Below the pieces are notes generated by a model. The model was given only the letters and a program-made list of their open reading frames with translations. It was not told where the DNA came from and did no database searches. The position numbers were made by a program, and so were the translations under genes. 64,000 nt of DNA, from positions 346,786,669-346,850,668 of the forward strand of contig NC_081412.1 in the NCBI RefSeq assembly GCF_030272615.1, in the 5' to 3' direction. The DNA comes from Cryptomeria japonica (lineage: Eukaryota > Streptophyta > Pinopsida > Cupressales > Cupressaceae). Shown here piece by piece: positions 12,274 to 22,737 of this stretch (positions within the stretch are counted from its first letter, which is position 1; the number at the start of each line of letters is the position of its first letter).

Positions 12274-14130
12274 CTAGGGAAGGATAATATCCATCCCTGA
12301 CATAAGTTTTCTTTGCCCCACTACATTAGCGGCCATCATTAGCTTTAACTGATTGGTTCTTGGCCCTCCTTTTCCTTTTGTTTTGATATTAGGTTGTTTT
12401 ATTTTAGAGTGAGATTGTTCTAGCCCCCTTTCTTCTACCAGATCTCCTTCTTCCTCTTCTCCTTGTTGTTTTTCTTCTTCTATGTTTGTCTCAAGGTCAC
12501 ATTCTACACCCCTGCCCGAGTCTTTCTCTTCAACCTGTCTTTTAGAGTCATCCTGTGTTTCATCCTTCCTCACACCCCTTGCTAGATTGGTTTCTTCTTC
12601 TACTTTAGGCAAATGCTAAAATTCCATAGGTTCTTGATTTTGATTTTGGTTGTTTTCATCCTCAATATTGGAGAGGTTTCATGCCATTTGATCCTAAGTA
12701 ATACTCCCCCCACATAGTTCTGACATGGTCAAATTCTGTTGGAGTTCCACCTTATCTTTTGTTGGACTCCCTTTTACCTGTGTCTTAGATTCAACCCCTA
12801 TGACAATAATTTTTGCCTCTAATTGCATTTTTTCCCCTTGAGTTTACTTTTCCCCCTGAGGAGAGATGGTTCTCCCTGCATCTCCTTCACTTACTAAATG
12901 TTCATACTCATTGGCTTTGTTCACACTGATGTAGATATCACATTCTATCCACCCAAGCTCCTTGTATTTACATTTAGGGAACATTTTTAGTTGATCCTCC
13001 CTTTAGATATTTTTTACCCATATGCCTTTGTTTGATTGGATCTCAATCTCTTGAGGTAGGGTTTGTTACAGAGTCTTTCCTATACATATCGTAAGGGAAG
13101 TTCCTCCATCTCTATGTTCAAGGTTCTTGTTTACTAAAATTAACTTACCCAAACTTCCACCAATTTCCTCCAATGTTTTATCGTCCCAAATTTCCAAAGG
13201 GAGATTGTATAGTCTGATCCACAACAGGCCCTCTAGAATTTCATATTTCTAAGGATCAAAGCTTGGAAACCAGTCAAATAGATGCATCCCATTGTTTCCT
13301 AGTTAATAGGGACCACTGTTTGTTCCATTTATCTAAATTGGATTGAAATTCTACCAATAAATACTCATTCGCCAATGCCTTAATTAAAATTTTATTTTGC
13401 CACACCTCCCAGCACCAATATTTGATTGTTTCTATCTTCCTCCATCCCCCTCCCCATTTAATAAGAATCCCCCTGTCCACTAATCTTGATATTGTATTTC
13501 TAATTTGACATATCAATTGAAACAAAAAGTTTTGCCAGATAGATTAGATTCCTTACCATTTAATTCCACATATCCATGAGATGACCCTTCATTGCTCCTC
13601 ATTATTTCTTTCCCTTTCCATGGCTTGCTTGTGCGATATATCTCCCATGTCTTCCTGTTGGGATGCTTTTTGCTTTACCAGTCATCCATTGTGACCTCCC
13701 TTTGAGAATTTTCTTTCCTGAATCTCCCATACCTCCATCAGTTGTTAATTGCATTTTTTCCCTACCCAAACTTCCCTTGCTTCTGCTTGTCCCACTTGCG
13801 ATCCTCCACGAAATCCACATTTATGATCCTCCCTCTAATTTATCATAGCCACGAGAGTTTTGTTCCTTTTCCCCATTTATTCCTATCCCCTTATTGCCTT
13901 CTCCATTGGCCTGGCCTTTATCCATCATTCCTTGTCGATCTTCGATCAACCATCCATTGATTTGGAGTGTACTTGTCCACCCATTTTCCACCTTCATAAA
14001 CCCACTGGGGGTATGATCCCTTTGCCAAGGATATCTGAGGATCTCCAAGTCTGACCTTACCCAAACTATTTGAGGCTCTCCAATTTTGACCTTGCCCAAA
14101 CTCGTAGGTCTTCTAGTGGGAATTCTCGCT
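12274..14130 (-). pseudogene. LINE ORF1 (gag-like, DUF4283-type)
   Basis: The protein can be followed through several frames. It has a glycine/serine-rich start (13600-14100) and a segment around 13274-13525 with WGGGWRKIETIKYWCWEVWQ. Next comes a GLLWIRLYNLPLEIWDDKTL segment near 13190, characteristic of the DUF4283 domain of plant LINE ORF1. The C-terminal part (12274-12612) is acidic and basic-rich. In intact elements ORF1 binds LINE RNA. A zinc knuckle is not clearly visible. It lies just upstream of the ORF2 start at 12256, as expected. Confidence 0.7.
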
Positions 14131-14230
14131 CTGCTTTGTCACACCATCTTTCACCTTGGTTGTGCTCCTTGCCTTGCCTTTTCTCCTCACCGCATTTTCG
14201 CTCCTTTTTTTAAAATATAACCCACAACAA

Positions 14231-16949
14231 AAAATACTCTTTTCAATGAGATTTAATATTGAGGTGTTCAATAAGTTATTTTGAAATGGTTATATATTTT
14301 AGCATTAAAGAAAAGTAGAAATTGTATTAGTTGACGAATGCATAATATTGAGTGGATTTAGTAATAGATTAAATAACTCAATTGTGATGTCTTTATTGTT
14401 TATTATTGTGAATTTTACATGTCAAATCCTAAAAAAATTAACTAACCATGGATCATGAAAATTAACACAAGCATGACAAAACTTACATAAAAAATTTAAA
14501 CTTGTGTAAAATAAACACATGATTAGTTTGAAACTTGAAAAACAATAGATGAAATGTACATACAATTTTATATTTGTAGAACGAGAGAATGGATTGTTAC
14601 TTTTGGTATAAGAGATAAGTTAAACTCTACTATAGGAATCCTTGTATAATAACATTGTGAAATTTGGAAGTATAGTAAACTAGTCTTGTTTAAGGCACAA
14701 TAAGAATGGGTAGTAGTCAAAACATAAAAAGAGGAAGTAGGGAACTAGTACCACTTAAGACTAAGGAGAATCAGTGGGATTATCTCTCCCAAAATAGATG
14801 AAGGATGAGGTAATGTCACTCTCTAATACATAAATATTACCTCTATCTGAATTGGATCAAGCTAGGAAGTAATAAACCAACATAAAAAACAAAAGCATAT
14901 AATTCATTAAGTAAGAGAAGGCCAATAAACTATTATTTGTTAGAGACTTTCAATTTGATTGTATTTGAAACACACCAATATTAGATAATCAATTACGTGA
15001 TGAATATTTACAAATCCACTCAACTCAAGATAGTTAAAGGAAACCCTTGTAATGAGGAGGAACCTAAGAAAGATGATCATGAAGAAAAATCCTATTTGTA
15101 AATAGGGTGTTTATGTCCTATTTTATAATTATATAAGCTATGTACCTATGCAATGATTAAATAAATGATGTATAAAACTATATTTTATCTTTATATTGAT
15201 TAATTGTTATTGCATGTGCTCTGGGGAAATATGAATCATAATGGAGAAAGTCTCATGGAACAACCTAATTTAGTTTGGATTGAATCAATCTAGAGAAAGT
15301 ATAATGCTCTTCATATTCTAAAATCATTATGATCCACAATTTAGTGATGAATAATAGTTTTAATATATAAAGATGAGATTCGGCAAAATGCCAACATTCC
15401 AAATTCACCTCGTGTCCACAAAAGAAGACAACAAGGCTGATAAAAATAAGAAATGTTAAGTAAATTACACAATGTATGTAAGAGAATAAATAATACCATA
15501 TATAAATAAATTCCTAATGGAATGTAACTTATGGTCCAAGTTAACAAAGTGTCTCAATTTCTTGCAATACTTTTGTCTCTGTATTTTAGGATAATGACAC
15601 CTAGAAGAAGGAATAATTATCCCAACAAATGATCAATTTGTAATTTTTTTTCATGTCCCTTTTTAAAAAAATGTACAAAATATTATTCACTTAAATGATG
15701 TTAGAGTTTGAGGATTGGGAGTACCACTTGATGCATGCTAAAGGGTGCCCAAAGAGTAGACATCAAGGGTGTCACTTGATTTATACCCGGAGGATGTCAA
15801 GGTTCGAGTATCAAAGCTACTTCCATAAGAGCTATCAAAAGTCAAGGATTAAGCATTTTTATTTCCTCACATTGAGAAAGTCTTGAGTGTACCTCCTGAC
15901 ATATGCCACAAAGAAATCAAACTGATCAATGTTGTGACCTAATGAGTGTCAAGTCTAAAATGAAGGAAAGTTTGAAATTCTAACGAGAAAAGTATATAAG
16001 ACCTATCAGGTCAACCTAAAATGTGATGTGTAGGATTTAAATTAGATCCACAGTGCTTATTCTTAGATCGACCTAGTTGTGTGTAGGGAGTTGATGAAAG
16101 GCTACTACACCTAGCACTCACACATTGAACAATAACATATATTAACATTGAAGTTGCAAGAAGTAAAAGAAACCACATTTTATTTCTTCAATAAAATGGA
16201 ATTACATATTAAAATATTACAATTCTATAGCCACATGAGCTTAACTCATTAAAAAGAATGTGAACTCTCTCAGAAAACTCTGCAATTCAAAGCCATAATT
16301 TGCATTGATAGAGCTATCCTCTCTAACATTTTTTCCCTGCTTTATTTAGCACCAATAACAACCTTAGAATGTTTTTAAATGTGTAACCCTTCATTTTCCT
16401 ACCTAGGAAGAATTTTCATTTGAAAGTTGAATTTTGGTAGCACAACTTCTGCAAGCCATAACTTTTGACTCGAGTGTCTAATATGCTATTATAATATATC
16501 ATTGGAAAGATCAAGAATAGATCTACAATGCCAAAATATCTAAATATTATTTTGTCCATTTTTTTTTAGCTTTTTTGAGGTTTATAAGGTCTTAAAATTT
16601 GTGTTTGAAACTTCATAGAATAAATTTACTAAGACAAAAAAATTAATATCTTCCAAACAATACAAGATAGTGAGATCATTCTTTCACCATTCATTTTATT
16701 TTTTAATTTGGCTTCTCGGGGTTAGTTTTCACATCCATACATGCTCATATATTGCAACTTACTAAAAATAATAGGTGATTATTTTTGTCCTTCTCAAACT
16801 TTTGACTATCTTAGACCTCCTAAGTGTCATCATGGGCTCCAAAAAAAATAAAGAAACCTATCCAATAGAAGGAAATGCAATTTTATTTTTGAGTGATGCA
16901 AGTTTGATTTTATACCACTTGATGCTCCTACATCAGAAACCCAAGATAG
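14231..16949. other. No recognisable gene; AT-rich sequence
   Basis: Only chance ORFs are present. Nothing matches retroelement proteins, LTR ends, primer-binding sites or RNA genes. The part from about 16100 to 16950 may hold the decayed LTR of the chromovirus fragment on its right, which I could not confirm. Confidence 0.5.
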
Positions 16950-17452
16950 TTTAAGAGGTAACCTTGTCACATCTCTAATTATGGAGAAAAACCAAGCTGG
17001 TCAACCATTTCCTTAGACAACCATGATGGATCTTCAATTCCACTTAACTATATATTCTTGATACTACTTGTTTCTTGTACTAGATATTCTTGATACTACT
17101 TGTTTATTGTACTTCTGTCCACATGACTATCCAAGATTTTGTCTATCTATTCCTTCTCAGGAGTAGATGTTAGGATAATCCACTATGCTTTTGTTGGTCC
17201 CTCCTCAATGCCTCCTTCGTGATACTCTGTCAAATTGACAATGTTAAAAATAGGTGATACGTTAATTCCACTTGGTAACTCCGCCTCGTATGCATTTATT
17301 GAATCATGTTTCTTTATAATCTTGCATGGTCCAAAATTCTTCATTTTTAAATAATAATATGTTCTCATGGGGAATCTTTCTTTCCTCAAATAAACCTGAG
17401 AGCAATAAAAATAAATACTTAATGAGAATTTACACATTAAATTCAAATGCAA
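16950..17452 (-). pseudogene. Ty3/gypsy chromovirus: integrase C-terminus and chromodomain
   Basis: The minus strand reads VYLRKERFPMRTYYYLKMKN, then FGPCKIIKKHDSINAYEAEL and ISPIFNIVNLTEYHEGG (17210-17400). This is the GPF/Y-type module at the end of gypsy integrases. Beyond it, near 16970-17150, IDKILDSHVDRSTINK..YQEYLV and GIEDPSWLSKEMVDQL match a chromodomain, which targets integration to chromatin in chromoviruses. Two TAG/TGA stops and a tandem duplication inside the chromodomain (about 17045-17100) break it. Upstream pol is missing: the fragment ends abruptly near 17452. Confidence 0.75.
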
Positions 17453-17479
17453 ACCAAAGTCTTATACCTTCAATGCTCC

Positions 17480-18453
17480 ATGGATAGAGCCAAAGTGGTT
17501 GCACCCTTGACCACTTGATTGGTTCTTGTTGATGTGAATGTGTATTTCTCTTTAATTTTCAAAAAAAGTGAGGATTTCTTGGACTCAAAATGACATCATT
17601 TTATTAGCATGAAAGTGTGTTATGGATATGGAGGAGGCTCCAATTTATAGAATTTTGGAAGGAAAAGGGATGATTGAGATTGAAAGTTGATGGAGGGATA
17701 GGATTGTAGGAAGGGATATGAGTCGGATTGAAGGATTAGCCTTGTGAAAAGTGTCACAAGGTTGAGGAATTGCGAAGAACACTTGTCATGAGGAAGATAG
17801 CAAGGTGTGCCCACACATATGTGAGCACATCTTGGGAAGAACACGAGGATGACAAGTGAAAACAAAAGTGGCAAAGTGGAAGAGATGTAAGAGGGTGGAG
17901 ATGACAAATGGATGAAAGAGAAAATTGTAGGGTGGATCTATTGGGAAAAGCATTCTCACACATGTGTAAACACCTATTTATTTTATTTGGTTAAAATGTG
18001 AGTTGGAAGTGGGAAAGTGACTTGTGCATGCAAGTCATTTAAGAGGGTTGTCACATGTGGACTTGGGTAGGTGTGAAGAATTTAAATTGGGAGAAATATT
18101 AATGAGGATTAATTAGCCTAAATCAATTAATTGAGTAAATATTAATTGATTGATTTAGTGGGAGGATTTGTAGGAATCAAGAATAGTAGTTAAATAATTG
18201 GGAATTAATTAACTAATTTGGAATAGACGAATATTGGGATGTTTGGCTAAAGTGGGATTTGATTTATTAAAATAAATCAAACATTAGAGAAAATAGTAGG
18301 ATATATAATTAATCAATAAATTAATTATACAAAAGGGAGAATAATTAATTAAAATATAATTTAACTAATTATTTTATAATAATGAAGGGGCAAACATAAC
18401 TAATAGTATTAATTACATTGTGAGGGATAATTGATTAATTTTAGGTGTCTAAA
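17480..18453 (-). repeat. Ty3/gypsy LTR related to the LTRs of the 22738-32438 element
   Basis: No coding potential. The right end 'tttaggtgtctaaa' followed by 'ttttgcccctcttt' parallels the LTR end and polypurine tract at 23880-23909. A TATA box in the same context (minus-strand TATAAAT, 17643-17649) and runs of attaattaatt also match that family. The left border is uncertain. Confidence 0.65.
17643..17649 (-). promoter_or_regulatory. TATA box of the gypsy LTR
   Basis: TATAAAT on the minus strand inside TTCTATAAATTGGAG. It holds the same place relative to neighbouring sequence as the TATA boxes of the related LTRs. Confidence 0.45.
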
Positions 18454-18467
18454 TTTTGCCCCTCTTT
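18454..18467 (-). other. Polypurine tract next to gypsy LTR
   Basis: Minus strand AAAGAGGGGCAAAA immediately before the LTR start; primes plus-strand DNA synthesis in LTR elements. Confidence 0.55.
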
Positions 18468-18729
18468 GACGCGGTATTGTGGAATAGTAGCAGGTCAAAG
18501 AAAAAGATGCCCCAACAAAGATATGGAGATTATTATGGAGGGGTGATTCCCCCTCAAGAATTTGGATAGAAAAGGAAATTTTTCAGGCAAGTTCTTGAAA
18601 AGAGAAGAAGATGAGAGGAAAAAGGGCATAAGAAAGGCAAAAGCATTTGGGTGAAGGAAAAAGGGAAAAAAGAGGAGACGTATTGATGGTCGAGTCATTT
18701 GCATTAGCATATGCATGAGGATGAAGGGT
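18468..18729 (-). other. Gypsy 3' untranslated region
   Basis: Shares 'gatgcccca' and 'gattccccctcaag' in order with the 3' region of the complete gypsy element (23960-24030), so it is the part of a related element between integrase and 3' LTR. Confidence 0.5.
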
Positions 18730-19560
18730 ACCACGAGTGCCTAGGGAAAGAAGGTACAGAGTAGGCCAGGAAGTAACATGGGTACCCTCACATGCACAAA
18801 GACAAACATAGTTACAAGCTCAAATACAGGTGTAAGTGGACGCCCTAGCACAGGTTCAAGCATAGGAGTAGGAGGGAGGTCAAAGAGTGGCTCCCCAAGA
18901 TAGACCAATAGGAGCACCAGTGATCACACAGGAGGATTATGATTGCCTACATGGATTTGGGGATCAATTTGTGAGGGCTAGGGATGAGCAGAGGACTCAT
19001 ACAATGAGTCTACAGGTTGAGCTAGATGTAGAGAGGGATCAATCAACAATCTTATAGGCTGAGGTAGATAGGGGGATGGCACAACCATATGGGATGTAGG
19101 TTGAGAGAGATAGTCTATAGAGAACCCTTGATACAACCATTGTAGATAGGGATGCATATTAGGTTGAGCTCCTTGCAGGAGATGAGAGGAGGAGCATTGG
19201 TAGGAGAGATGGAGGCTATATGGACGAAGCTAGATGGTCTACGGGCACAACTAGCCAGAGCAAAGAAAATCCCACTTGATTGAAGGGAGAGAGGGATATA
19301 ACCCAACATATGTTGGTATCACAGGGGCTTTCACAAGTGTTTTCAGATGACATGGCAACCTGAGCACATGCATAGTGGGTAGCCCATGAGGTACAATACT
19401 ACAAAGTTTTGTATCATCAGGAAGTGGAAGAGGATTAGAGGGCTTCATCTTATGCAAAGAGTACACAATAAAGGTGGACCCAATAAAAGGCATCAAGTGG
19501 CTCAATGAGCATGAGGGTACCACGACCACCACCACTAGGACCTAGTTCAGGATGGGCAAG
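18730..19560 (+). pseudogene. Decayed ORF antisense to the gypsy element (additional ORF)
   Basis: Read on the plus strand, 18920-19270 is one frame encoding a charged, heptad-like protein: EDYDCLHGFGDQFVRARDEQ, then SLQVELDVERDQSTIL, VERDSL and VELLAGDERRS. It is interrupted by four TAG stops, each where the repeat pattern suggests Gln (CAG). More open pieces follow to about 19560. It lies between the 3' LTR and the expected integrase of a minus-strand gypsy element and points the opposite way. Elements of the Tat lineage are known to carry extra ORFs here, some antisense. Function unknown; a coiled coil is likely. Confidence 0.45.
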
Positions 19561-19901
19561 CTTCACACCATTAGATGGTGAGAGTATTGGGTAGAGGATT
19601 CGATGGACATAACAATTATTAATCCTAAGGGGATATCCTTTTGTACTCTGATTTGAAACATTTTTTGGATATGTGTGTTTGTGTGTCTAAATCTAGAAAA
19701 TAGGATTAGCAATCATGGTAAATGCTCAAATATAATATTAGTACATAAGTTATTACCTCATAACATGATACATCATCTAACATAAAGTCAACTTAAGTAT
19801 GTCCTAAATCATAGGAGTATCATCAACATGAAATACGGAAATAATTTCACACACACTAAACCACACATATGGTCACCAAGAGTCCAATAGTAGCAAGATA
19901 A
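19561..19901. other. No recognisable gene
   Basis: A/T-rich sequence with a short GT run near 19670. Nothing identified. Confidence 0.4.
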
Positions 19902-20411
19902 ATGTCAAACATGAAAGGGGTATTATATTATGAAGATGCCCTATTAAAATTGCCAAGGTATGTTTTGGACTACTTGTTGTTTCTAGAGGTTTTCCAACAA
20001 ATGGAAAAATTTAATGTGAAATATGTGGATAACATGAAAAAGAAGGGATATTCTTTCCCCATTTCTCTCAATGAACACACATGTAAAAGCAATGGAGCTA
20101 CAAAGATTGTAGAAAGAATTTTGACAATATTTAATTTTGAATCTTTGTTTCCAAGATCACACTATGATAGTAAAGGTTTTATTAAATCCCATTTCCACGG
20201 AGGTAGTGTGTGTATACATCAATCACAATTGGAGGATTTTTGGGAAGACTATGTTGATGAAAAGGAAGTGAGGAGAAATGATTGGATGAGATTAACTAGA
20301 CATATCAAAGCTTTCAATCTACCACTTTTAGTTCCCAAGGAATGTATAGACGATGGCTCTAAATTGATTGATGGAGTGTATCAAAATATTGCTCTCAATC
20401 CTCTTCCTTAG
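19902..20411 (+). CDS. Unknown 169-residue protein upstream of a LINE-type 3' tail
   Basis: Uninterrupted ORF from ATG 19902 to TAG 20409-20411. The protein looks globular and mildly charged, with LLKLPRYVLDYLLFLEVFQQ near the N-terminus, a SLNEHTCKSNG turn and an acidic QLEDFWEDYVDEKEVRRNDW segment about two thirds along. I do not recognise a family; no signal peptide or membrane segment is evident. It is followed on the same strand by broken coding-like sequence (20412-21180) and then by a LINE-like 3' tail with hairpins, the same arrangement as at 2252-4036. It could be the N-terminal half of a longer, now split protein. Confidence 0.45.
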   Translation: MSNMKGVLYYEDALLKLPRYVLDYLLFLEVFQQMEKFNVKYVDNMKKKGYSFPISLNEHTCKSNGATKIVERILTIFNFESLFPRSHYDSKGFIKSHFHGGSVCIHQSQLEDFWEDYVDEKEVRRNDWMRLTRHIKAFNLPLLVPKECIDDGSKLIDGVYQNIALNPLP

Positions 20412-21180
20412 ATCTAGTGGTCTAATTAAGAAATAATAGAGATTATAGACAAAGCTTCCCATGTTCTTGAAAGAACAATAAATTGGATTGAAAAGAAAAC
20501 CATGGGGCATGCTAGTCCTTATTTGACAAAGGGAACCCCTAGTAATGAACATAGTACAACTTAGGACTTAAATGTCTCAAAGGCTCTAGTGGGCACACAC
20601 CCTACTACTCAAAAGGCTAATACTTAGTCCAGAGGAGATGGAGAGCGACTTGAAGATAGAAAAAAATTGGAAGTTGTGTGTGAAGAGGATTCACCAGTAT
20701 CCCCTAAGAGAAAGATAAACCAAGGAACTAATGTTCTCATCCCTCAAATTATTGATAAAGTGTCAACTCCTGTTGTTAATACCTTAGATAGTGATTTTGT
20801 AATCTTCAACTAAATTGGGGGAGATAACATTTCTAATGCTTTCCATGATAATTCTGATCTCTCTTATGCTTGGTGATTCTATATCACCCGATCCTTCACT
20901 TGTGCCACCAAATAATGTCATTGCTAACATCTAACCTAGTTCCTCCATGATTGCCTCCCCCCTTGTTTGAAGAAGGTTGTGGAGAAGAAAAAGAGATATA
21001 GTTTGATGGAGGATGTAGAAGTGGAAACAGTGGCCAAGTTGCTCCAAGGTACCCCCAAACCCAAAAAGGCTAGAAGGATGTCACAAATGGTCGCTTCAAC
21101 CCAAATTCTAGGCATAGGGTTCTTGAGATTGTTGACCCATTGGAGATAAAGAATAACACAAAGTCACAGAACAAGAATTC
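20412..21180 (+). pseudogene. Broken continuation of the unknown ORF
   Basis: Coding-like pieces in several plus frames. One near 20660-20815 includes EEDSPVSPKRKINQGTNVLI. An open stretch at 20967-21149 is lysine-rich (KKVVEKKKRYSLMEDVEVET, then PKPKKARR). This looks like the charged C-terminal region of the protein that starts at 19902, but stops and frameshifts prevent a firm reconstruction. Confidence 0.35.
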
Positions 21181-22134
21181 AGTCCTAGTAAAGTGGATAT
21201 GGGTCTTGCAACTTTGGAGGGGGATATTTGTCATGAAAATTTATTAAAAATAACGCTTTCAAAGAGAGTTAAAGTTAAGGAGTAAAATAATATAAGATTA
21301 CAGAAGCATGTAGGGTAGTGTTTTCCTTTCCTTAATCTTTTTCTCTATTATTCTTATGGAGGTGGAGTCATCTTCTATTGGTTTGGAGAGAGTTCAGATG
21401 GGAAAGACTAGGGCTTGGTTGTCTCGACTACTTTCTTCCTCTTTTGTTGATCCTTTTGAGGTGGTGGTGTCTCCTATTGAGGTGGATATTGGCTATGTGG
21501 TAGAGGTTGGAAGATCTTGTTTGGAGGCTTTTTCTACCTTGTTCCAAATTTGTGGCTGCTTGGGAGATGGGGAGGCTTGATTTTGGTTCTTCTTGCTATT
21601 GGGTTCTTTCTCTACTTTCCCTATTGATGTGGGGGCTTCTTCTTTGGAGGTGGATATAGTCTATGCTATAGAGGTAGGGATCTTCTATAAGGGGGCATAT
21701 GTTATTTATTTCTCGATGGTTATGGGATCCATTCCAAAACCCATGGTGTTTATTTGGGGAGCCTACAAAAACCCCTGTGGCTTCCCTTCTTCATGACTAT
21801 TTCTTTTTGGGAGGTGTAGGTGCTATTTATTTTTCGAAAAGGTTATTGGAGCCTTCAAAACCCATTATTCTAGTGTAGTTTTATGTATTTATTTTTTGTT
21901 ACTAGAGATGAAGGCTATGTGAGCCTTGCCAAAACCCATGTTTCAATCTATGGGAGCCTTGTAGAACCCTTTGCTAATGTGTATCTGACATCTCTAGTTT
22001 GATGGCTTAGGCCTTGTGGGTGTCTCAACCATATCTTTGTTTTCTAGTTATTGATGTTTGGTTTTTAGTTTTCTTTGGTGTATCTATTAGCAACACTTTG
22101 TTTATGGGTTCTTGATTCCCACTAAGTCCAAATG

Positions 22135-22154
22135 GTTTTGGATCCCTTCAAAAC
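22135..22154 (+). other. LINE 3' hairpin, copy 2
   Basis: GTTTTGGA pairs with TTCAAAAC around a TCCC loop (8 bp, one G-U pair). Confidence 0.5.
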
Positions 22155-22164
22155 TTGCTGTAAG

Positions 22165-22187
22165 GGGTTTTGGGTCCCCTAAAACCC
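22165..22187 (+). other. LINE 3' hairpin, copy 3
   Basis: GGGTTTTGGG pairs with CCTAAAACCC around a TCC loop (10 bp, one G-U pair). It is the terminal hairpin of this tail. Confidence 0.5.
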
Positions 22188-22204
22188 TATTTAAACCTTA
22201 CTAA

Positions 22205-22412
22205 AAACAAGCATATTTCTTGCCTTGACATTATTTTCATGTTTCTTGATCTCATCAAGAATAGTAGAACCACCATTTGGAGCAGTGTAACCAGTCTTAA
22301 TAATGTCCCATATTCCAAGCAGTAGAGAATTCAAATGATATTCCATTCATGACTTCCAAGTAGAGTAGTTTGTGCCATTAAACCTTGGCACCTTCAAATA
22401 GATGTCATACAT
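22205..22412 (-). pseudogene. Copia gag N-terminus (element D)
   Basis: From ATG at 22412 on the minus strand: MYDIYLKVPRFNGTNYSTWK, an in-frame TGA, then EYHLNSLLLGIWDIIKTGYT and DEIKKHENNVKARNML. The FNGTNYxxWK start is the hallmark of Ty1/copia gag. It is cut after about 70 codons at 22205 by the LINE-type tail. Upstream (22413-22500) lies a degenerate primer-binding region (ATTAATATCATAGAAAGG) that resembles TGGTATCAGAGC. Confidence 0.75.
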
Positions 22413-22499
22413 TATCTAGGAACTTTACTTCATCTCTGACCGACGCTCCATATAGAATATTTCCTCAAGTGGTTAAGCTTATCTCAGAGGAACCTTTCT

Positions 22500-22737
22500 A
22501 TGATATTAATCATTGAACACACCAAAGGATTGAGAGGGGTGTGAATCTGTCTGGACCATAAGGCAACTTACTTATAATCCCTTAAAATTCAAACCACAAT
22601 TAACTTATCTTTGCAATTATGAAACACAAAACCACAAAGTATGACAAACACAAGAACACCACATATGCATGGAAAAACCAAGAAGGGAAAAACCACAGTG
22701 AGAATCACACTCATAATATGAATAATTGATTACAATG
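22500..22737 (-). repeat. Element D copia 5' LTR, part 1 (split by gypsy insertion)
   Basis: Holds the G-tract word 'ttgagaggggtgtgaat' near 22530, matching other copia LTRs of the window, and the leader hairpin at 22668-22698. It is interrupted at 22737 by the gypsy element and resumes at 32439. Confidence 0.65.
22668..22698 (-). other. Copia LTR leader hairpin, copy 2 (element D)
   Basis: Minus strand: outer stem TGTGG/CCATG with two G-U pairs; short inner stem CC/GG. It is the weakest copy. Confidence 0.45.

Larger units (their letters stand above)
8180..14230 (-). mobile_element. LINE (L1-type), nearly full length, decayed, minus strand
   Basis: Reading the minus strand from 14230: ORF1 with a nucleic-acid-binding domain, then ORF2 with endonuclease (starting MWNVRGLNAP at 12256), reverse transcriptase, zinc finger and RNase H. 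This is the standard order of plant L1 elements. The 3' end is cut within RNase H near 8180, and no poly(A) or 3' hairpin follows. Many stops and frameshifts are present, so it is dead. The 5' end is placed where coding-like sequence gives way to AT-rich DNA near 14210-14230. No target-site duplication could be found by eye. Confidence 0.8.
21340..22205 (+). repeat. LINE-type 3' untranslated tail with repeated hairpin words
   Basis: Non-coding, T-rich. The word 'ggagcct(t/a)..aaaaccc' or a close variant recurs at about 21725, 21759, 21848, 21919, 21952, 22138 and 22164. The last two form clear hairpins (22135-22154, 22165-22187). It ends 'ctatttaaaccttactaaaaac', like the LINE end at about 4030. 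The right edge abuts copia gag sequence of element D. Near 21440-21680, two imperfect copies of a 'ttggaggtggatat' segment are visible. Confidence 0.5.

Noticed and set aside
17620-17963. Minus-strand ORFs of 95 and 69 codons rich in Ser and Leu
   Set aside because: They lie inside a gypsy LTR around its TATA box; no counterpart is conserved in the related LTRs.
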